From Oryzias latipes (taxonomy: Eukaryota > Chordata > Actinopteri > Beloniformes > Adrianichthyidae): a DNA stretch of 64,000 nucleotides. The position numbers were made by a program, and so were the translations under genes. The DNA lies in the NCBI RefSeq assembly GCF_002234675.1, contig NC_019867.2, forward strand, positions 26,215,166 to 26,279,165, read 5' to 3'. This document shows positions 34,800 through 48,743 of the stretch, in pieces (position 1 is the stretch's first letter; every line of letters begins with the position of its first letter). Under the pieces are notes generated by a model. The model was not told the DNA's origin. It did not search any database and saw nothing but the letters and a program-made list of their open reading frames with translations.

Positions 34800-37700
34800 C
34801 TGGAAAACTGAGCTCAGGACTTAAACATGTTTCCACTGCCTCTGTTTGCCTATTTCTCTTTGTAATTATTTGTTTTAAACATAAAATATTTTTTATAAGC
34901 AATAATTTTGTTGAATTTGTTGTCCAAGGCAAGGGATTAATTAGTTGGACAGTAGTTAGATTTATTGATAATTATCTCTAACTAAATAAATACTCATTCA
35001 CTCTTTACAACATAAGGGAAATCCAAACACTTATTATCTTTCATTAAATATCTAAATATTCTTCTATTCCTTTTGAGATTTTCAATCATGCTAAAGAGGA
35101 AATAATGAAGAGCATTGCATAGCTCCACGTATTCAGCTGCTAACAGGATGGGGTCTTCATTAATCAGGAAGATTAAACCCATCGCGTCATCAGTTTTTAC
35201 TGCTGTTCTCTGTGCAGCACGAGTCAATGCCCTGTTCATCAGACTCATCAAAGGGCTATCTTTACCTCCAGACCCTATGTTTAACTTTTACTCATAAATC
35301 AAAAGGAAATGCTTCCAGAATATTGACTACAGAGGGCATTCATTATTCACTTTTTATGGCAGCAAGTCAATGTGTGAAATGGTGTGGGGGGGAAAAAGGG
35401 CAGCAAAGGGTTTCTGCCACTCCAGAGTAAAATAACTTTGCTGTTTTGAGGTTTAAAGATCATAAAAATCTCTAGAGTTGATCTTTTCTCTTTTCTTTTT
35501 TTTCCATTGATGCCATTTTGCTCTTTGATTTGGGAAACCTGCATTTAACAACCTTTTTTTTTTTTTTAGGCAATAAAAATTGGAAATAGTTTATGCTATG
35601 GCATTTGTCTAGCATATGAAAGTGTAAATAATTTTTGTCCGTTTATTGAAGTTTGTGGGCATTTGTTTCTGGTCATCATTTTAAAGATTCTATCACAGCT
35701 TCTTTTTAACAGCAGAGAGGTTTGAACTCTCTCTGATCTGTTACAACATTTTTTTTTTTTTTTTTTTTTTTTTCCAGCTTTTAAATTGTTGGCTTGTTGA
35801 CTTATAAATATTATGCGGTTACTCTTTTGAAATATCCTAGTTTGGCAAACAGCTCCACCACTTAAAATGATAGAAGCACCAATCCGCATCAATATTTATG
35901 TATTTTTAAGTGGAGGAGCAAATTTTATATTTATGCACAAAGATAAACCCTCCAAGAATTTAAGAAGAGTTGTGTCGTTATTAATCAAGGATGATGGCAC
36001 AACTTACTGTACATGCTGTTTGACTTAACCTGAATGATTGGAAAAAGCTGAGAAATACAAGAAAAATACTTACCAACGTCCAGCAGTTTAATTAATACTA
36101 CTGCAACAACAAAACAAAATTCTGTGTTTTGATATTTTCTCTAGAACTTTATTTGATAGCGGTGTAACAAATAAACAATAGCAATTATTTGATTCAATTT
36201 CATATTTGTGGTAGGCAATTCAATTCACTTTCAATTTCAGTTCATTTTTCACAATTTGGAATTACTGACCTAAAACCAATCCAGAACATCTTTAGCCTAA
36301 AATTCAACCAGTGTGATTCAGAGATAAATACTTGGTACTGAACAGTGCAGAGGATGTTTTCCAGATTCCTTGTATTTCTTCAAGTATAAATTAAATGTGT
36401 ACTAACAAGGAAACAAGAATTCATGTCAAATCCATTCACATTTTAGTTTCCTAAAGTTCAGCCCACTGTTTTTTTCCACACATTGGACTGGAGTGATGGC
36501 TTGATTATTTTTTTGCTGTCAACACATTTGTGTTGTCGTTAAATGACACTTAGTCGTTTTTATGTTTTAGTAAGATAAACCCAACACGCCTCAATCCAAA
36601 TTGTATTTTCTAAGTTAAATTTGATTATCGGTTTCTCATTTTTACAATGGTATAGTTTGATTCGATTCTGCCTTAGGCACATTGATCCGGTTTGATCGTA
36701 GGAATTGAAATCGATAAATCCTTCCACCTGTATTATTTGACATTAAATTGATCTGATTGGGAAAAGTCCTCTCTGACACGTTGAATTATTATTGTTTTAC
36801 CAAAATGTACTGCAATAAGGTGAGATCTTGAAAGTGTGACTGAAAGATTAAAAAGTGAAACAGGAAGTGATCATGAATAATCAGCAGTCTCTGGCGGTGG
36901 GGCTCTGGGCCGGACACCTCTTGCATGCTTGTGATGACCTCGAGCCACGTGAAGAAATGGTTGAACCCAGACGTCAGTGGTGGTTGAGGCCAGATTGTGC
37001 CAAATAGGAGAGCCAGGAGGAGAAAAGGTTGGAGGTGGGCTGGAAAAATGTCTGCAATACAAATAAACAAACTTCTATTGTAATAAGAAGAAAATAAGCA
37101 CTCCTTAAAAGAAACGACATATTACATTAAAATAATTTATTATATTTTCTGCTTCACTTCTTTCTGTGTCTTTATTTTTTTGAGGGAAATTGTAGAGTGC
37201 CTTTTAAAGATTTCCTAGGATGCTTTTTGGGAGGCGGCCTTGTGTTCTCTTCAAAAGTACAACCTGGATTTAACCTGGTTGGTCTCCAGAGCTTTTACAT
37301 TCAGCCATGTAAACCAGAAGGGAGGCTTCTAGATGAAACATCATCAAAAAAACAAAAGCTCATTGACTAATGGAGCTTTAAGTGGATTAGATCCTCCTTA
37401 ATCCCTACAGCAGTGAAGGTCAGGATCTGCGCAGGAGAGCAAACTGTGTGCCTTTGTTGATGTGGTAGACGGCTGTGTTACTGCTATTAAAAATGATATA
37501 TGTGGGTTATTGGACCTTTTTATTAAAACAAAAAATGTCAATTGTAATTTACCCTTCTTTTGACTCTTTCAGGGGCCTCTGTGTTTATCTCCATTTTTTT
37601 TTATTTACAAAAACATAATTTGGAGCTTCTGTTCTAAAGAACACTCTCTTCACAAAATGTCATTGCCATATAAGCTACAACATACTCACCCATAGATGCA

Positions 37701-38880
37701 AAAAACAGATCCTTGAGAAATGCTGATTTCAGTATGAAGTAGCTCTGAAGGATATCCAGTTACTTACTTGTACTTTTCAACAACTTAATAGTTTCTTTCT
37801 TGCTCCCAATGGAGAACACAAAGCTCACACTATTGTTTTTACAAAATTCAGTTCATGGATCCCACCATACTGCACCCTTAATTAAATGCTATTAAAAGAA
37901 AGATTTCACTCATTTCAAGGACAAACAGTGAAACATTGCCCAAATACAAGAAATATTATCAGTGTTATTTTTCTAATTAAAAGTATGTTACATACTTAAA
38001 GTATATACAAGTATATTACATACTTATGAAAGCTTTATAAAATACAAAACAAAAACAAGATAATGCTATAGTAAAGGTAAATGCCCATTTATGTGCAACG
38101 GATTTAAAATCTGACATCTTCATCTAGAAATATTTTCAAAACAGGTCTGCAGTTACTCAATTGAGCAGAACAGCCGAGTGTTACAGTGGCGAACGCTCAT
38201 GACACCCCCCACCCCCCCTCAACACACACATATGCACTTTCATGGTAAAAACAATAGCAACAGATTTATTTTACTATTCTCTCTCACCTACTGGTTTTCT
38301 TATCTGTGTTTTCTATCCCATTAAATGATGTTCAGCCAGAGCTAATCAAAGCGTTTTACTTTGTTCAAATCAGCCATTTTAAAACATCTGTGATCATCTG
38401 TAGAACAAGCCCACGTTATTTTACTGTAATGTACTTTAAATCTTAAACCTGAAACTTTGAAAACAAATGCTCCCATTTGTTTTTTTTTTGGTTTCCTTCA
38501 CCTTTCTGACCTCGTTTAGTCAAAAAGAAAAGTCTAAGTCACTCATATTCTGAGCCACAGTCATTTAATGAAAAGATATATAGCCATAAAATATATTAAT
38601 ATGATGCTTAATATTTGTTCAAATATTAAATTCCTCCTTTTTCTTTACAGCCTTTTAACTCCTACATCTTTAAATTTTCAAACTGCAAAACTACAGAGCA
38701 TTGTTTTAGCAAGCCTCTTCAGTGAAAAGCTACAGATCATGATGTGATGAATGGGCCGTTCACACTGCAGGAAGGTCTGCTTCACTGTAGTTATGGCATG
38801 TTTTTCCTTACCGAGACCCTCCGAGCATCACTAAAACAAAAATGAGTTTAGCTTCAGTGTGGCTCATTTGAGCTCAGTTA
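34800..38880. other. Long non-coding stretch, nothing recognised
   Basis: AT-rich with several T/A homopolymers (for example ~35,749-35,773). A minus-strand frame at 36,789-37,070 has a signal-peptide-like start but no recognisable family or context. Positions 36,140-36,720 have repetitive TTTGATTCGATT-type words that suggest an old MITE without clear ends. Confidence 0.35.
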
Positions 38881-38885
38881 CCGTA

Positions 38886-38953
38886 CAGACCAAATGTTTG
38901 GGCACACGTTTTCATTCTAATGAATGGGAAGGTGTGTCCAAACTTTTGGTCTG
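38886..38953. mobile_element. Minimal Tc1/mariner-derived MITE (~68 bp)
   Basis: CAGACCAAATGTTTGGGCAC and its inverse GTGTCCAAACTTTTGGTCTG flank ~25 bp, the terminal repeats of a widespread Tc1-like family with essentially everything in between deleted. The left flank is TA, the right flank TG (decayed TA). Confidence 0.75.
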
Positions 38954-38959
38954 TGTGTT

Positions 38960-40980
38960 TTCTTCTTCTGCTTCTGTCTCACCTGGTTTCATCTGATAAT
39001 TGTCCTCACCTGTACATAGTCAATTCTGTGTGTTTAATAGTCTGGCCTTCAGTTCAGTTTTGTTGTCATCTGGTGTTTTTCTCCAGTTTTTTTTCTCTCT
39101 CATTTCATAGTTTGCTAATTTATAAGCTTATCAAAGTTTTAGGTTACCACCACAAGGTTTTCTGGGTTTTACAGCACCATTACATTCCAGTTTATAGTGG
39201 TCATATACTTTGGTTCATATCTACAACAATAAACATCTGTCTGCATGTCTATGTGGTCTGCTCCATGATCAGATTGGAAAAAATATAAAATACTGTAAAG
39301 AAAAAAGTCTGACAATATGCTGTTCTCAACGCATAGGTTAAACTTGAAGAATTATTACATTATTGTTACATTTCTTAAGTAATTTGGAGCCCTGGTTGTT
39401 CTCTTAAAATATATTACTCATCTGAGAGCCAGAGGGAGCCTCATCACATTACTATCAGTGAAAGCAGAGTCATGTTGACTGTGGTCATATGGAGAGGTAG
39501 ATGGACAGTTTATTTTTCTCTTAAAAGTGTTTATTTCTGAGAGGAACCCAGCAGTTCTGATCAGTGTAATAAAGAGCTGAGATTTTTAAACTCCATTGGT
39601 AGATTTTCTGTCAGGGCTGCTCAATCCTTGTTCTAAAGACCTTTCCACCCTCACTGTTTTTAACACTCCCATCAGTCCTTGCTGCTGAATCGCTAACTCA
39701 GCTGTTTTTATTTTTCAAATTTCTGACATCCCCTGATCCAGGTAATGACTAAGAAGTGCAGGGAGAGCTGGAAAACATGCAGGCTGGTACACTCAAAAAA
39801 GGAAATTACCAGCCAGTATCTTTACGAAAATTTAACTTGTCATTTCAACCAAAAAATGTTATGTTTGTACAATCGACATGATTCATTCACGTATCTTTAA
39901 TAGTTTCTAATTTCAATCATGTTGATGCAACATGATACCATTAAATTGGATCATGTACTGTAGCTAACCTCACGATATCACGAGATTATGCGAGATTCCT
40001 CAGCTACACCTGGCTGCGGCCTGGGGAACGCTCAACGTCGCGGAATGCCTGAACACTGCAGAATGCTGACCCCGCCCACGTTGAGCCCGTCTTCTTCGCA
40101 TTTTACAAGTTTTTATCTTCAATATTGCCACCATAGGGAAGTTGAGGAGGGCATAGTCTCATTTTATTGAACCAACATCTTTCAAATTAGTTACAGCACT
40201 CTAAAAAAAGAGTATTTGGGCTGTAGTTGGAAAGATGAACGGGTTTTGTAGTCTTTTTTTTCTTCTTCTCTGTTTTAACTAGTAATTTAAACTGTTATGT
40301 TAATTTCTTTCTGCATCATGTTAGAGTTTGGGATAGGATGATGAAAACCCCTTTGTGCGGTAAAGCACCGTATGTCCTAATAAAGACAGAGTTCATTACA
40401 CATGAACTCATGCCTTGTAATGCGTGACATTGCTGCGTCATTCATGTCTTTGATATGGAGATTACAAGGCCCGTTGTTTGTTTCTTTTCAAAAATGAACA
40501 AAATTAAAGAAAAACGAAAAAAATAATTTCAGTTTAAATCAACATATGAAATTGAGTTGGATGGACGTAATAGATTAAGTTGAACAAACTTAATTCAATT
40601 ATGTGTTATCAATTGAAGTGATTTAGGTTGAACCTAAATACATTAAAGTTGACCCAACCCAGGTACATTAAGTAGGACCAATATGATTCATTTTCTACTA
40701 CCGAGACTGTTTGTCTCCCCAAAAAATTGTCTGGCTTTAAGTCTTACCCTACTCGCCAAGATCAGATCATTATTTGGATTTTTCTCCTCTGCAGATACTT
40801 CCAAAAAAAAAAAAAAAAGTTAAATAAACTCTTCAATATGTCCCATGATTTAGGGCATTTGTTTTACGCCATGGCTGTGGCCGTATTTGGTTTGGATTTC
40901 TTTTTGCTCTGTTTGTTGTGCATTTTCTTTTTGTATCAGAGTGGGACTTCTGTGGTTTTTTTTGTGGATCTTTGTATGTG
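38960..40980. other. Non-coding stretch with a small GC-rich island
   Basis: Mostly AT-rich. Positions 39,965-40,095 are CpG-rich (GCGAGATTCC, AACGCTCAACGTCGCGG, CCCCGCCCACG) within what looks like an old dispersed repeat starting CACTCAAAAAAGG at ~39,789. No exon recognised. Confidence 0.35.
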
Positions 40981-40984
40981 TGTC

Positions 40985-41635
40985 TGATTATTTTCAGGTG
41001 TGGTGCATGAAGCCGGGGCTCCTCTTGGACCCAAGCTGGTGGAGGCGGCCTTCAAAAGCACCTTGTGGACCTCCAGACCACGAGAAGGGAGCTTGGCTGC
41101 AACCAGTCTCCACTGCAGCATGGCCCCCTTGTCCATTTGTTTAGCTTCTCCACTTTGTTTTGCTGTTCTCCACTTGTTTAGTTGTGTTGCACTTTGTTTC
41201 GCATTTTGTAGTTCTTCATAGTTTTGTGGGTTTTGTCCAGGCTCGCTGTTTAGTCTTTTGGTTTGTAGTTCTGTTAAGTGAAGCTGTAGGGGTGAACTGC
41301 CATTTTCCTTAGTACTTGATTTCTCCTGTTTATGTTAGTCTAGGGAGGTTAGTGTTTGGTCATATATTTCCCTTTTCTGTCATTTACAGGTAAGATTACA
41401 TGTTTCAGTTAAATGGGGTTTTGTTTGTCATTTTGGCCTTGGTTCACCCTGAAGCCTTTTTGCTTCACTTTTAGTTATTGTTGGTTGTTGTTAATTTATT
41501 AGTAAATAAATTTGTTATACCTTTTTGTATGGAGACATTCTTGTGGTGTTTTTGTCAAGTCAATTTGGTAGCCAAAACTTTACTTTTTATGTTATGCCCT
41601 CCTAGATACCCCTAGACAGCAAATGGGGCGTAACA
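40985..41635 (+). repeat. Possible LTR-like sequence
   Basis: GC-balanced, TG-rich stretch with an AATAAA-like signal near 41,506 and an end reading GGGGCGTAACA (~41,625-41,635), which resembles the CGTAACA 3' terminus of many LTRs. A TGTTACG-type start was not found, so this is a tentative solo LTR or UTR fragment. Confidence 0.3.
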
Positions 41636-41649
41636 ATTTGCTATTGTTA

Positions 41650-44600
41650 AAATGAATACATTAAAATATTTCACCGAAAATTCAAAATTGTGGACACTTA
41701 AGGAAACAAAAACAGTGAAAGTATTTTTCAGTATCGTAAAACATTTTTGAAATCCATATTTGATTATTTAAGTCCTCTTTCATTGTGATTGAAACAGATA
41801 AGTGCTTAAAAATGCTCTATTTGTTGGGTTAGCAAGTTGTTGTCAAAACTACTGGCTCCAAGCTCCACTGATTCATCCCGTGATAAGATGACGACACAAG
41901 ATAAGATGGTTGTTTTTTTTTAAAGCAACTTTTTTTAAATCTTTATACTTTATCTCCAGCAAAGAAAGGAGGTCTCTTATCTTAAAACTGGTTACGTTCA
42001 GCGGTAAAAACAATAAATGATAGTTTCAAGTCTCCCTTCCTCAGATCAGGATTCAGATCAAAACGGGCCTTAGTTGAAGCAGTGCTAATCAGGCTACTTT
42101 GCTCAAAGGCATTCATGCTTCATGCAGATATGGTTTAAATGTCAGTCATCTATATTTAATTGCGTTTTGCCTCACCTTGGATACAAATCTGTCTAATAGC
42201 ACTCTTTCCACCTCAGAGGAAATTATGGTATACTCAACTTCTGCCTTGCTCAATTGCTCAGATATTTTCACTTATAATACAATTTAAAATGAATGTTAGC
42301 ATTCATAGAAAAAAATGGGTTTTAAAATGCCACAAAAAATCCATAGGAAATCACCATGAAATTTTTTTTGCATTAATTGTAAAGAATGGCTGACACTGAA
42401 GCAATACATCAGGACAGAAAAAGACCAAAGAGAGGCTTAGGCTGAAATGCATCGTAAGATGATGAGCTCAATGTAAAAGATCGAGGTGACTGCACAAGGT
42501 CAGAGCTAAGAGTCTCACAGCAGTGACTGACTCTTCCAGTGAGTGGTTTAGGGTAGCCTAAAATCTACAGAGTATTCCAGGAACTAGAGTAGCAACAACA
42601 CAAATGGATCTAGCTGTGGTCACCAGAGCCCTACAGAAGGCAGTGAAACACCTGACAGTGACTATCAATCAACTTTCAAAGTCTCCATAGGGCTGGTGAT
42701 GGACAGCAGGTGTAAAGGTGAATTCAGGACTTATCACAGACATTTATTTCTCTGGCATATTCTTAGTCTCCACATTAAGGTGACTTTGCAAAATAGACAA
42801 ATTTTTACCAGGTTTTAAAAACAGACTTTTTTTTTTCTTCATTCTGTGTTTATATAAAAAAGAACGTGTTGTGAAGATGGAATTAACCTAAAAGTTATGA
42901 TGGGTGGTCACTAAAGTTGTTGACCAAATTATTAGTACTATTAGGTTTGTTTTGAAGACACTATAGTGTCACATTTGGGCTTTTGTTACATCTACCCTTA
43001 CGGGGCAGTTTGTGGACAAAAAATGGGCAAACCTGTTCAGGGCACGCAGGAGGCCCGAATGAAATACCAAGATCGTAGACTGCTCAGTGAACCCTGCACG
43101 TCTTTTTCTACGGATATGCTGCGGGAAACATGTTTCAGCTGATACTTAAACAACACGCAAGTGTAAGTAAGGATGAACTAGGTGAGATGAACAACACTGC
43201 ACATTGCGCAAGGGGTCCCTTCGGTGACACAGCTCATCTAAAGCTGATGTGAATGGTCTAGACTTGGTTTTGGCATTTCTGTTATTCTTTTCACAAAAGG
43301 TACAATAAAAAGCAAATGTTTTAGGGATTCAGGTTAAAGGATGCAGTAAAAGAGAGCACAGAAATGTTCAGCATAAATATCCTTCGTGTTACTTTGGAAT
43401 AATGACCAGAATTATGCTAAATCAAAACAAAACAGACTGGTGTGAGTGCTTGACAATACCAGGCAATGGTAGCAGCCATTGCAGAGTGCACTACATGGTG
43501 GATAGCTTTCTATGTCAATATGTTAGGATGCTCCCACAGTTTTGCTTTTAACTTATTGTGATATTGTTGCGTTTTTATTGTTTATTTTAAGACTGACAGG
43601 AAAATAATTCTAACATGAGTCAGCAGGTGCATTGTAATCCCGTGGGGTTCGTGTTTCGTTTTGTACAAGTGTGACAAATTTTTTGCTGCATTATTGAAAC
43701 GGATGTCTCTGTCTTTCTGTTACCTCGAGCATGCGCTTGAATGGAGATTGATGGGATAGTAGTACTTGAAGATTACCATTGTCTTTTTTCCTCCCTGAAA
43801 GATATTTGATCATCCATCCATCCATCTAAAGCTTTTTACTGCTCAGCTAAACCATAAAAATAAACTCCTCTTCATGACTTGAATCAGTGCTTTTGTAAAA
43901 GTAAATAGTAATAGTAATTCCAAACAGGACCTACTTTCCTGCTTTGCAGTGAGGAGCAGCACTGTATTTTTTACTTCAAGATACACAGGTATTGATTTCC
44001 CATCAGACACTGTTTCATAAAGTGTAAGTTGTTTTGCTTGGTTTATATAACTGACTGTTGAAATTGCTTCTGTCATCTACAAATAACTAAGTTAAAGTAA
44101 AAATAAAAACAACTGTTTTCATGATAATTGAGTTTGTCTGAATAAAAGTCAGAGGAATTATTCATTCATTCAATTACCTCATCATTTTTGTGAGGCAAAA
44201 TGATGAGGTTTGAAACATTTAAAATATAGTGTGGCGAGAAAGTTAAAACAATTGATGTAGAAAGAGATAACACTTGTGAAGTTCAAGTTTCATTATAGAT
44301 TTTGTTCTAAATGTTCACCCTGCTAACTAACGCACAATAAGCATTTCATCATGACTAAATAAAAGTTTATTTTCTAAATTTCGTTTCATTGAAAGATTTT
44401 CAAAAGAACCAGCCCTGTTGTTTGATTGTTGTCAACTAGAACAAAACTCATCCTTTATGCTGATCTTTGCTTAAAGAAAAACAATGCAGAAAATTATCAC
44501 AGAGAGAACAAATAATTCTGATGACCTACAAATATAGACTCCAAATAGCAACGCCGGCATCTCTTCACGAACAAATAGAACCATGAATTTTGCTTTGCAT

Positions 44601-45610
44601 ATAGGATTTGGTTAAAAATTGCATCAAATTTTCCATCCCCATTCCTATGTCCCTTACAATAATAAATGCAAATTGAGGAGTCGTGTGGTCTCCGTCAAAG
44701 CTTATTGATATGATAATTTGGTGTTTGCTACTGTTGGGTGTCTTTAATGACTGTCATAGGAGACAGAAATTCACATAGAAATATGTTGGTATTCAGTCCA
44801 GAGATTTGGAGGCATCTCTGTCTTACAGGTTAATATGCTTCACTCAGAAACCCACTGGGGAAGACTTTTATTGTGCACATCATCTTCATTGAATGACTGA
44901 ATGGAGCTGCTCCTTTGCAAGATAGTGACTGAAAAATACTGGGACATCTTGTATGATCAGTCTTTCTCTAAAACAGAAAATAACAGTTTATGAAAAACAT
45001 GACAAAAAAGATTAGTTAAAAGGAGAAAAAACGGATGATTGCTTTCTTTTCTTTCTTTTTTTTTAGTAAAACACAGACTATCAAGTGGATCAAGTTATGG
45101 TACATGAAATAATTAAAATTATGCTAACTTATGCCACATCATCAACAATTTTTGATGCTTTAGTTCCACACTTTGTGGAAGTAAATATGTATTCTTTATT
45201 TAACAGGTGAGTCTACTTAGAACAAATTCTCATTTACTATAATGACCAACCCATGAGGCAGGACAAGGGCCAAGAGTAAAAAAAAAGTCAAACAAAAATA
45301 AAACAAAACTCAGCCAATGCCTTTCAACAAACAATTGCAAAAGGAACAGTCATATGAAATTGTAGAGCAAATAACAGGTAAGATATAATACTGTCAAGAG
45401 TTACAAGGAGAACAGTTAATGTTGTGTAATTTTGATGTCAGCTTGTAAATATCCGAGTTCTTAAACTCTTGAATTAATTTAAAAAAATGAAAAGTTTGAA
45501 ATAAATACAATTATTAAAAGTCTTAAAGAAACAGAAAAAATACAAGAAAAACTGAGTAGAGAAACTCTGAACAGGTGAGAGCAAAAAAGCTGATGTGGAG
45601 GGTAGGAAGG
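41650..45610. other. Long non-coding stretch, nothing recognised
   Basis: AT-rich; a CATC simple-repeat scrap at ~43,810-43,827 is probably a SINE-like tail. No gene seen. Confidence 0.4.
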
Positions 45611-45614
45611 GTGC

Positions 45615-45815
45615 AAAGTCAACTTTAGCTTCCTCCCACAAACCAAATGAGTTGGACAGATTGATTCCAAATCACTCTAAATCCCTTATGTGTGGTCCTA
45701 TGATGGACTGCAAACCAGTCCAATGTCTACCCTTCCTTTCCCTCAGTAAAGATGGCTTGGGCACCAGCAGGCCACACGGCTAAGGACAACAGCAACAACA
45801 CAACAATGGATGGAA
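45615..45815 (+). repeat. SINE-like repeat copy, diverged
   Basis: AGCTTCCTCCCACAAACC, CACTCTAAATCCC, TGTGTGGTCCTATGATGGAC and AATGGATGGAAAA follow family order; divergence is higher than in the 19.6 and 33.6 kb copies. Confidence 0.55.
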
Positions 45816-45819
45816 AATC

Positions 45820-46880
45820 CTTTCCAAGTGGTGATAAATGCAATCTTCAAGGCAGACACCTCACTGATTAAAACAATTTAAAGATGGAAATTTTCCACCT
45901 CCAGCTCTTTTGAAACTCCAGGAGGTAAATGGAACTGTCGCATCTGAATCACAGGGTTGAAATGAGAAGTTGGATGAATATACAGTATGTGTAACAGTGG
46001 CAGAGTGTTTTAGAATTCATAGACCAAAAAGGTCCCCAGGAATGATATATTATATATTTGCTGAATATTTTCTTTTAATACAGTTATGAATTACCATCTT
46101 TTACCATTTTTGAAATAAATAAAAGCATTAACTAAATCTTAATTGGTAAAAAGTCTAGTTTTTTTAACTAGATCATTTGTATTATTATTACATCTACACT
46201 GTCAGTTAATATGTAAATGAGCAAATTTTAAAGGTTTTGCCTCATTCTGTGCTTTTTCCATTTTTGTCAAAGTATTTATCATATGCAAAGATCCAGCCAT
46301 AACTGATGGACATGCTACATTTGTGTTAAACTATACCACTATGGATGAGTGTGCCGTTTTTAAAAGCAAGATGACAGAATCATTTTTTATTTCTCAGCAA
46401 CAAATTTAGAAAATGAGTTTACCCTGTGTGCACAATATACTGTAGGTCTGTGAAATGCTGCATTACTTAGTTCGCTGTTAACTTAGTTTGTTTGTTTTGA
46501 ATTATTTTGATGGGTTGTGAAAGTAATGTGATGGCTCATATCTTAGCCATGTCCTACAGTCATAACTTTGCAAGTCTAATTCAATGTAACGCACAGTTAT
46601 ATGGGTTAATAATTTGCTATGCCCTCTTGAGGGTCTGTGTGTTTAGTTTGTGAAAAACATTCCTCTAAAAATTGCAGGAATTTTCAGTTATATGTAGCTG
46701 GTTATTCTCATCTGACTTTTTCTTTTTCTTTTAATTAACTTGTCATTTCCTGATTACCACATTTAAGCATTTTAATTTTGGTTTGTTGATTCTGTGACTT
46801 TGTAAAGCCCCTGTTGTGTGTTTAGTCTCTGCTTGCAATGATTTTGTGTTCATAATACATATTTTGTCTAGAAAAAGGCT
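45820..46880. other. AT-rich stretch, nothing recognised
   Basis: No gene or element with definable ends. Confidence 0.4.
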
Positions 46881-46884
46881 CAGC

Positions 46885-47300
46885 CAGGGAGAGGGAATTT
46901 GAAGATGATGTTGTCCTGTTGGCTTCATCGAGTCAGAACCTCCAACATGCATTGGGGCGGTTTGCGGCCAAGTGTGAAGTGGCTGGAATTAGGTTTCAGC
47001 ACAGCTAAATCTGAGGCCATGGTTCTTGACCGGAGAAAGGTAGTTTGCCCTCTCTGGGTGGGTGGAGTGCTCCTGCCCCGGGTGGAGGAGTTTAAGCATC
47101 TTGGGGTCTTATTCATGAGTGAGAGAAGATCAGAGCGTGAGATTGAAAGGTCCGTTGTTATGCTGTTGCTGTACCAGTCCTTTGTGGTGAAGAGAGAGCA
47201 GAGCTACTAAGCAAAGTTCCTCAACTTACCAGTCGATCTTCATTCCAGTACTCACCTTTGGTCATGAGCTCTGGGTCATGACCCAAAGCTTCCTGATTAG
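46885..47300 (+). pseudogene. LINE reverse-transcriptase fragment
   Basis: Reads as the palm/thumb part of the same fish LINE family as at 34 kb: EDDVVLLASSSQNLQHALGR just after the catalytic YADD position (here F-EDD, first Asp replaced by Glu), KSEAMVLDRRKV, then VEEFKHLGVLFMSE-R-EREI, and after a frameshift SIFIPVLTFGHELWVMT. At least two frame changes and a stop. No native start or end is present, so it is a short dead remnant. Confidence 0.75.
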
Positions 47301-47838
47301 GATAACATATTGAAGTCCATGTCAACAGGACGGCATCTCAGTTTCTTTTGGAATAAGCTGATATTGGACAGCACCCCTCAAAGTGAGTTCTGAAAGCCTA
47401 TCAGGTTATGGTCACCAGCTGATGCGAGACAAAACAAGCCAGGGGAGAGCGTTTATTTTGTTGTCAGTCCTCTTTCATGGTGACACAGCAGAGTGAACTC
47501 TGTCTCAAACAAAGTCTTCTCAAGTATCACTTTGGTAGAAGCACAGCCTGTTCTAGCAGCCAACTGTGACAGCTCCAATTTCAGCTTTCTAACCGAAACC
47601 AATTAGCTTTGTTTGATAAAGTGGTAAACTGTTTGCAAAAAGGAATACTGGTCCCCAATCTATTTTACTTCTACTTCAAATGTGGGTATCCACTGTATTG
47701 TTAAGGGTTAAAAATAGAAAGTCTTTATTCAGCCAGCAACATTTTAAGAATTGCCAGTTGTTTTATTAAACTTTCAGGGTTGGCTTTTCTTGATGTCCAT
47801 TTATAGTTTAAAAAAATGGATTACGTAGAAGTTACATG
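47301..47838. other. Non-coding stretch, nothing recognised
   Basis: May include further decayed LINE text just after 47,300, but nothing legible. Confidence 0.35.
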
Positions 47839-48581
47839 CACTGGCCACTTTATTAGGTACACCTTGTTAGTACTGGGTTGGACTCCCTTTTGGCTTCAGA
47901 ACTACCTTAATGGTTGGTGGTATAGATTTGACAAGGTCCTCAGAGAGTTTGGTCCATATTGACATGACGGCATCACACAGTTGCTGCAGATTTTTCGGCT
48001 GCACATCCATAATGCCAATCTCCCATTCCACCACATCCCAAAGGTTTTCTATTGGGTTGAGATCTGGGGCCTCATTTATAAACATTGCGTATGCACAAAA
48101 GAGGGTGTACGCCACTCTTTACGCAATAATTGATATTTATTAAAAGCAAACTTGTGGGGGAAAAGGTGCGGTCCTTCACGCAAGCTCTGACCCAGGCGTA
48201 CGCACAAAATTGGGTGAAATGAGAAACGGCGACACCGTTGTCAGATGGAAGAAACACGTGAAAGTGAAAATGACAATACTGCCTCTCATAAATAACATGA
48301 AGACTTCACAAAGCAAGTCTCACAATTAACAGCCTACACGAACACCCGTTGGACCGATCAGCAGTGAAACAAACTAAAAAAAATCCAACGAAAATTACAA
48401 CAGAAATTCAAATGAACATATATTTGCAAAAAGAAAAGTGAAATATGTTCAGCAATATTGTTGTGCAATTCATCCTCATAAATAATATAGTTAACAAAAC
48501 GAAATAATGTACAAAACTGATATTCTCGTCAATGTGTCCGTCTGGCGGAGCAGATATAGGTGCAATTAGACAGACAGATGG

Positions 48582-48743
<162 letters not shown>

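Noticed and set aside
36789..37070. Minus-strand frame with signal-peptide-like start (93 codons)
   Set aside because: No family recognised, no splice or promoter context; hydrophobic start can arise by chance in T-rich antisense DNA.
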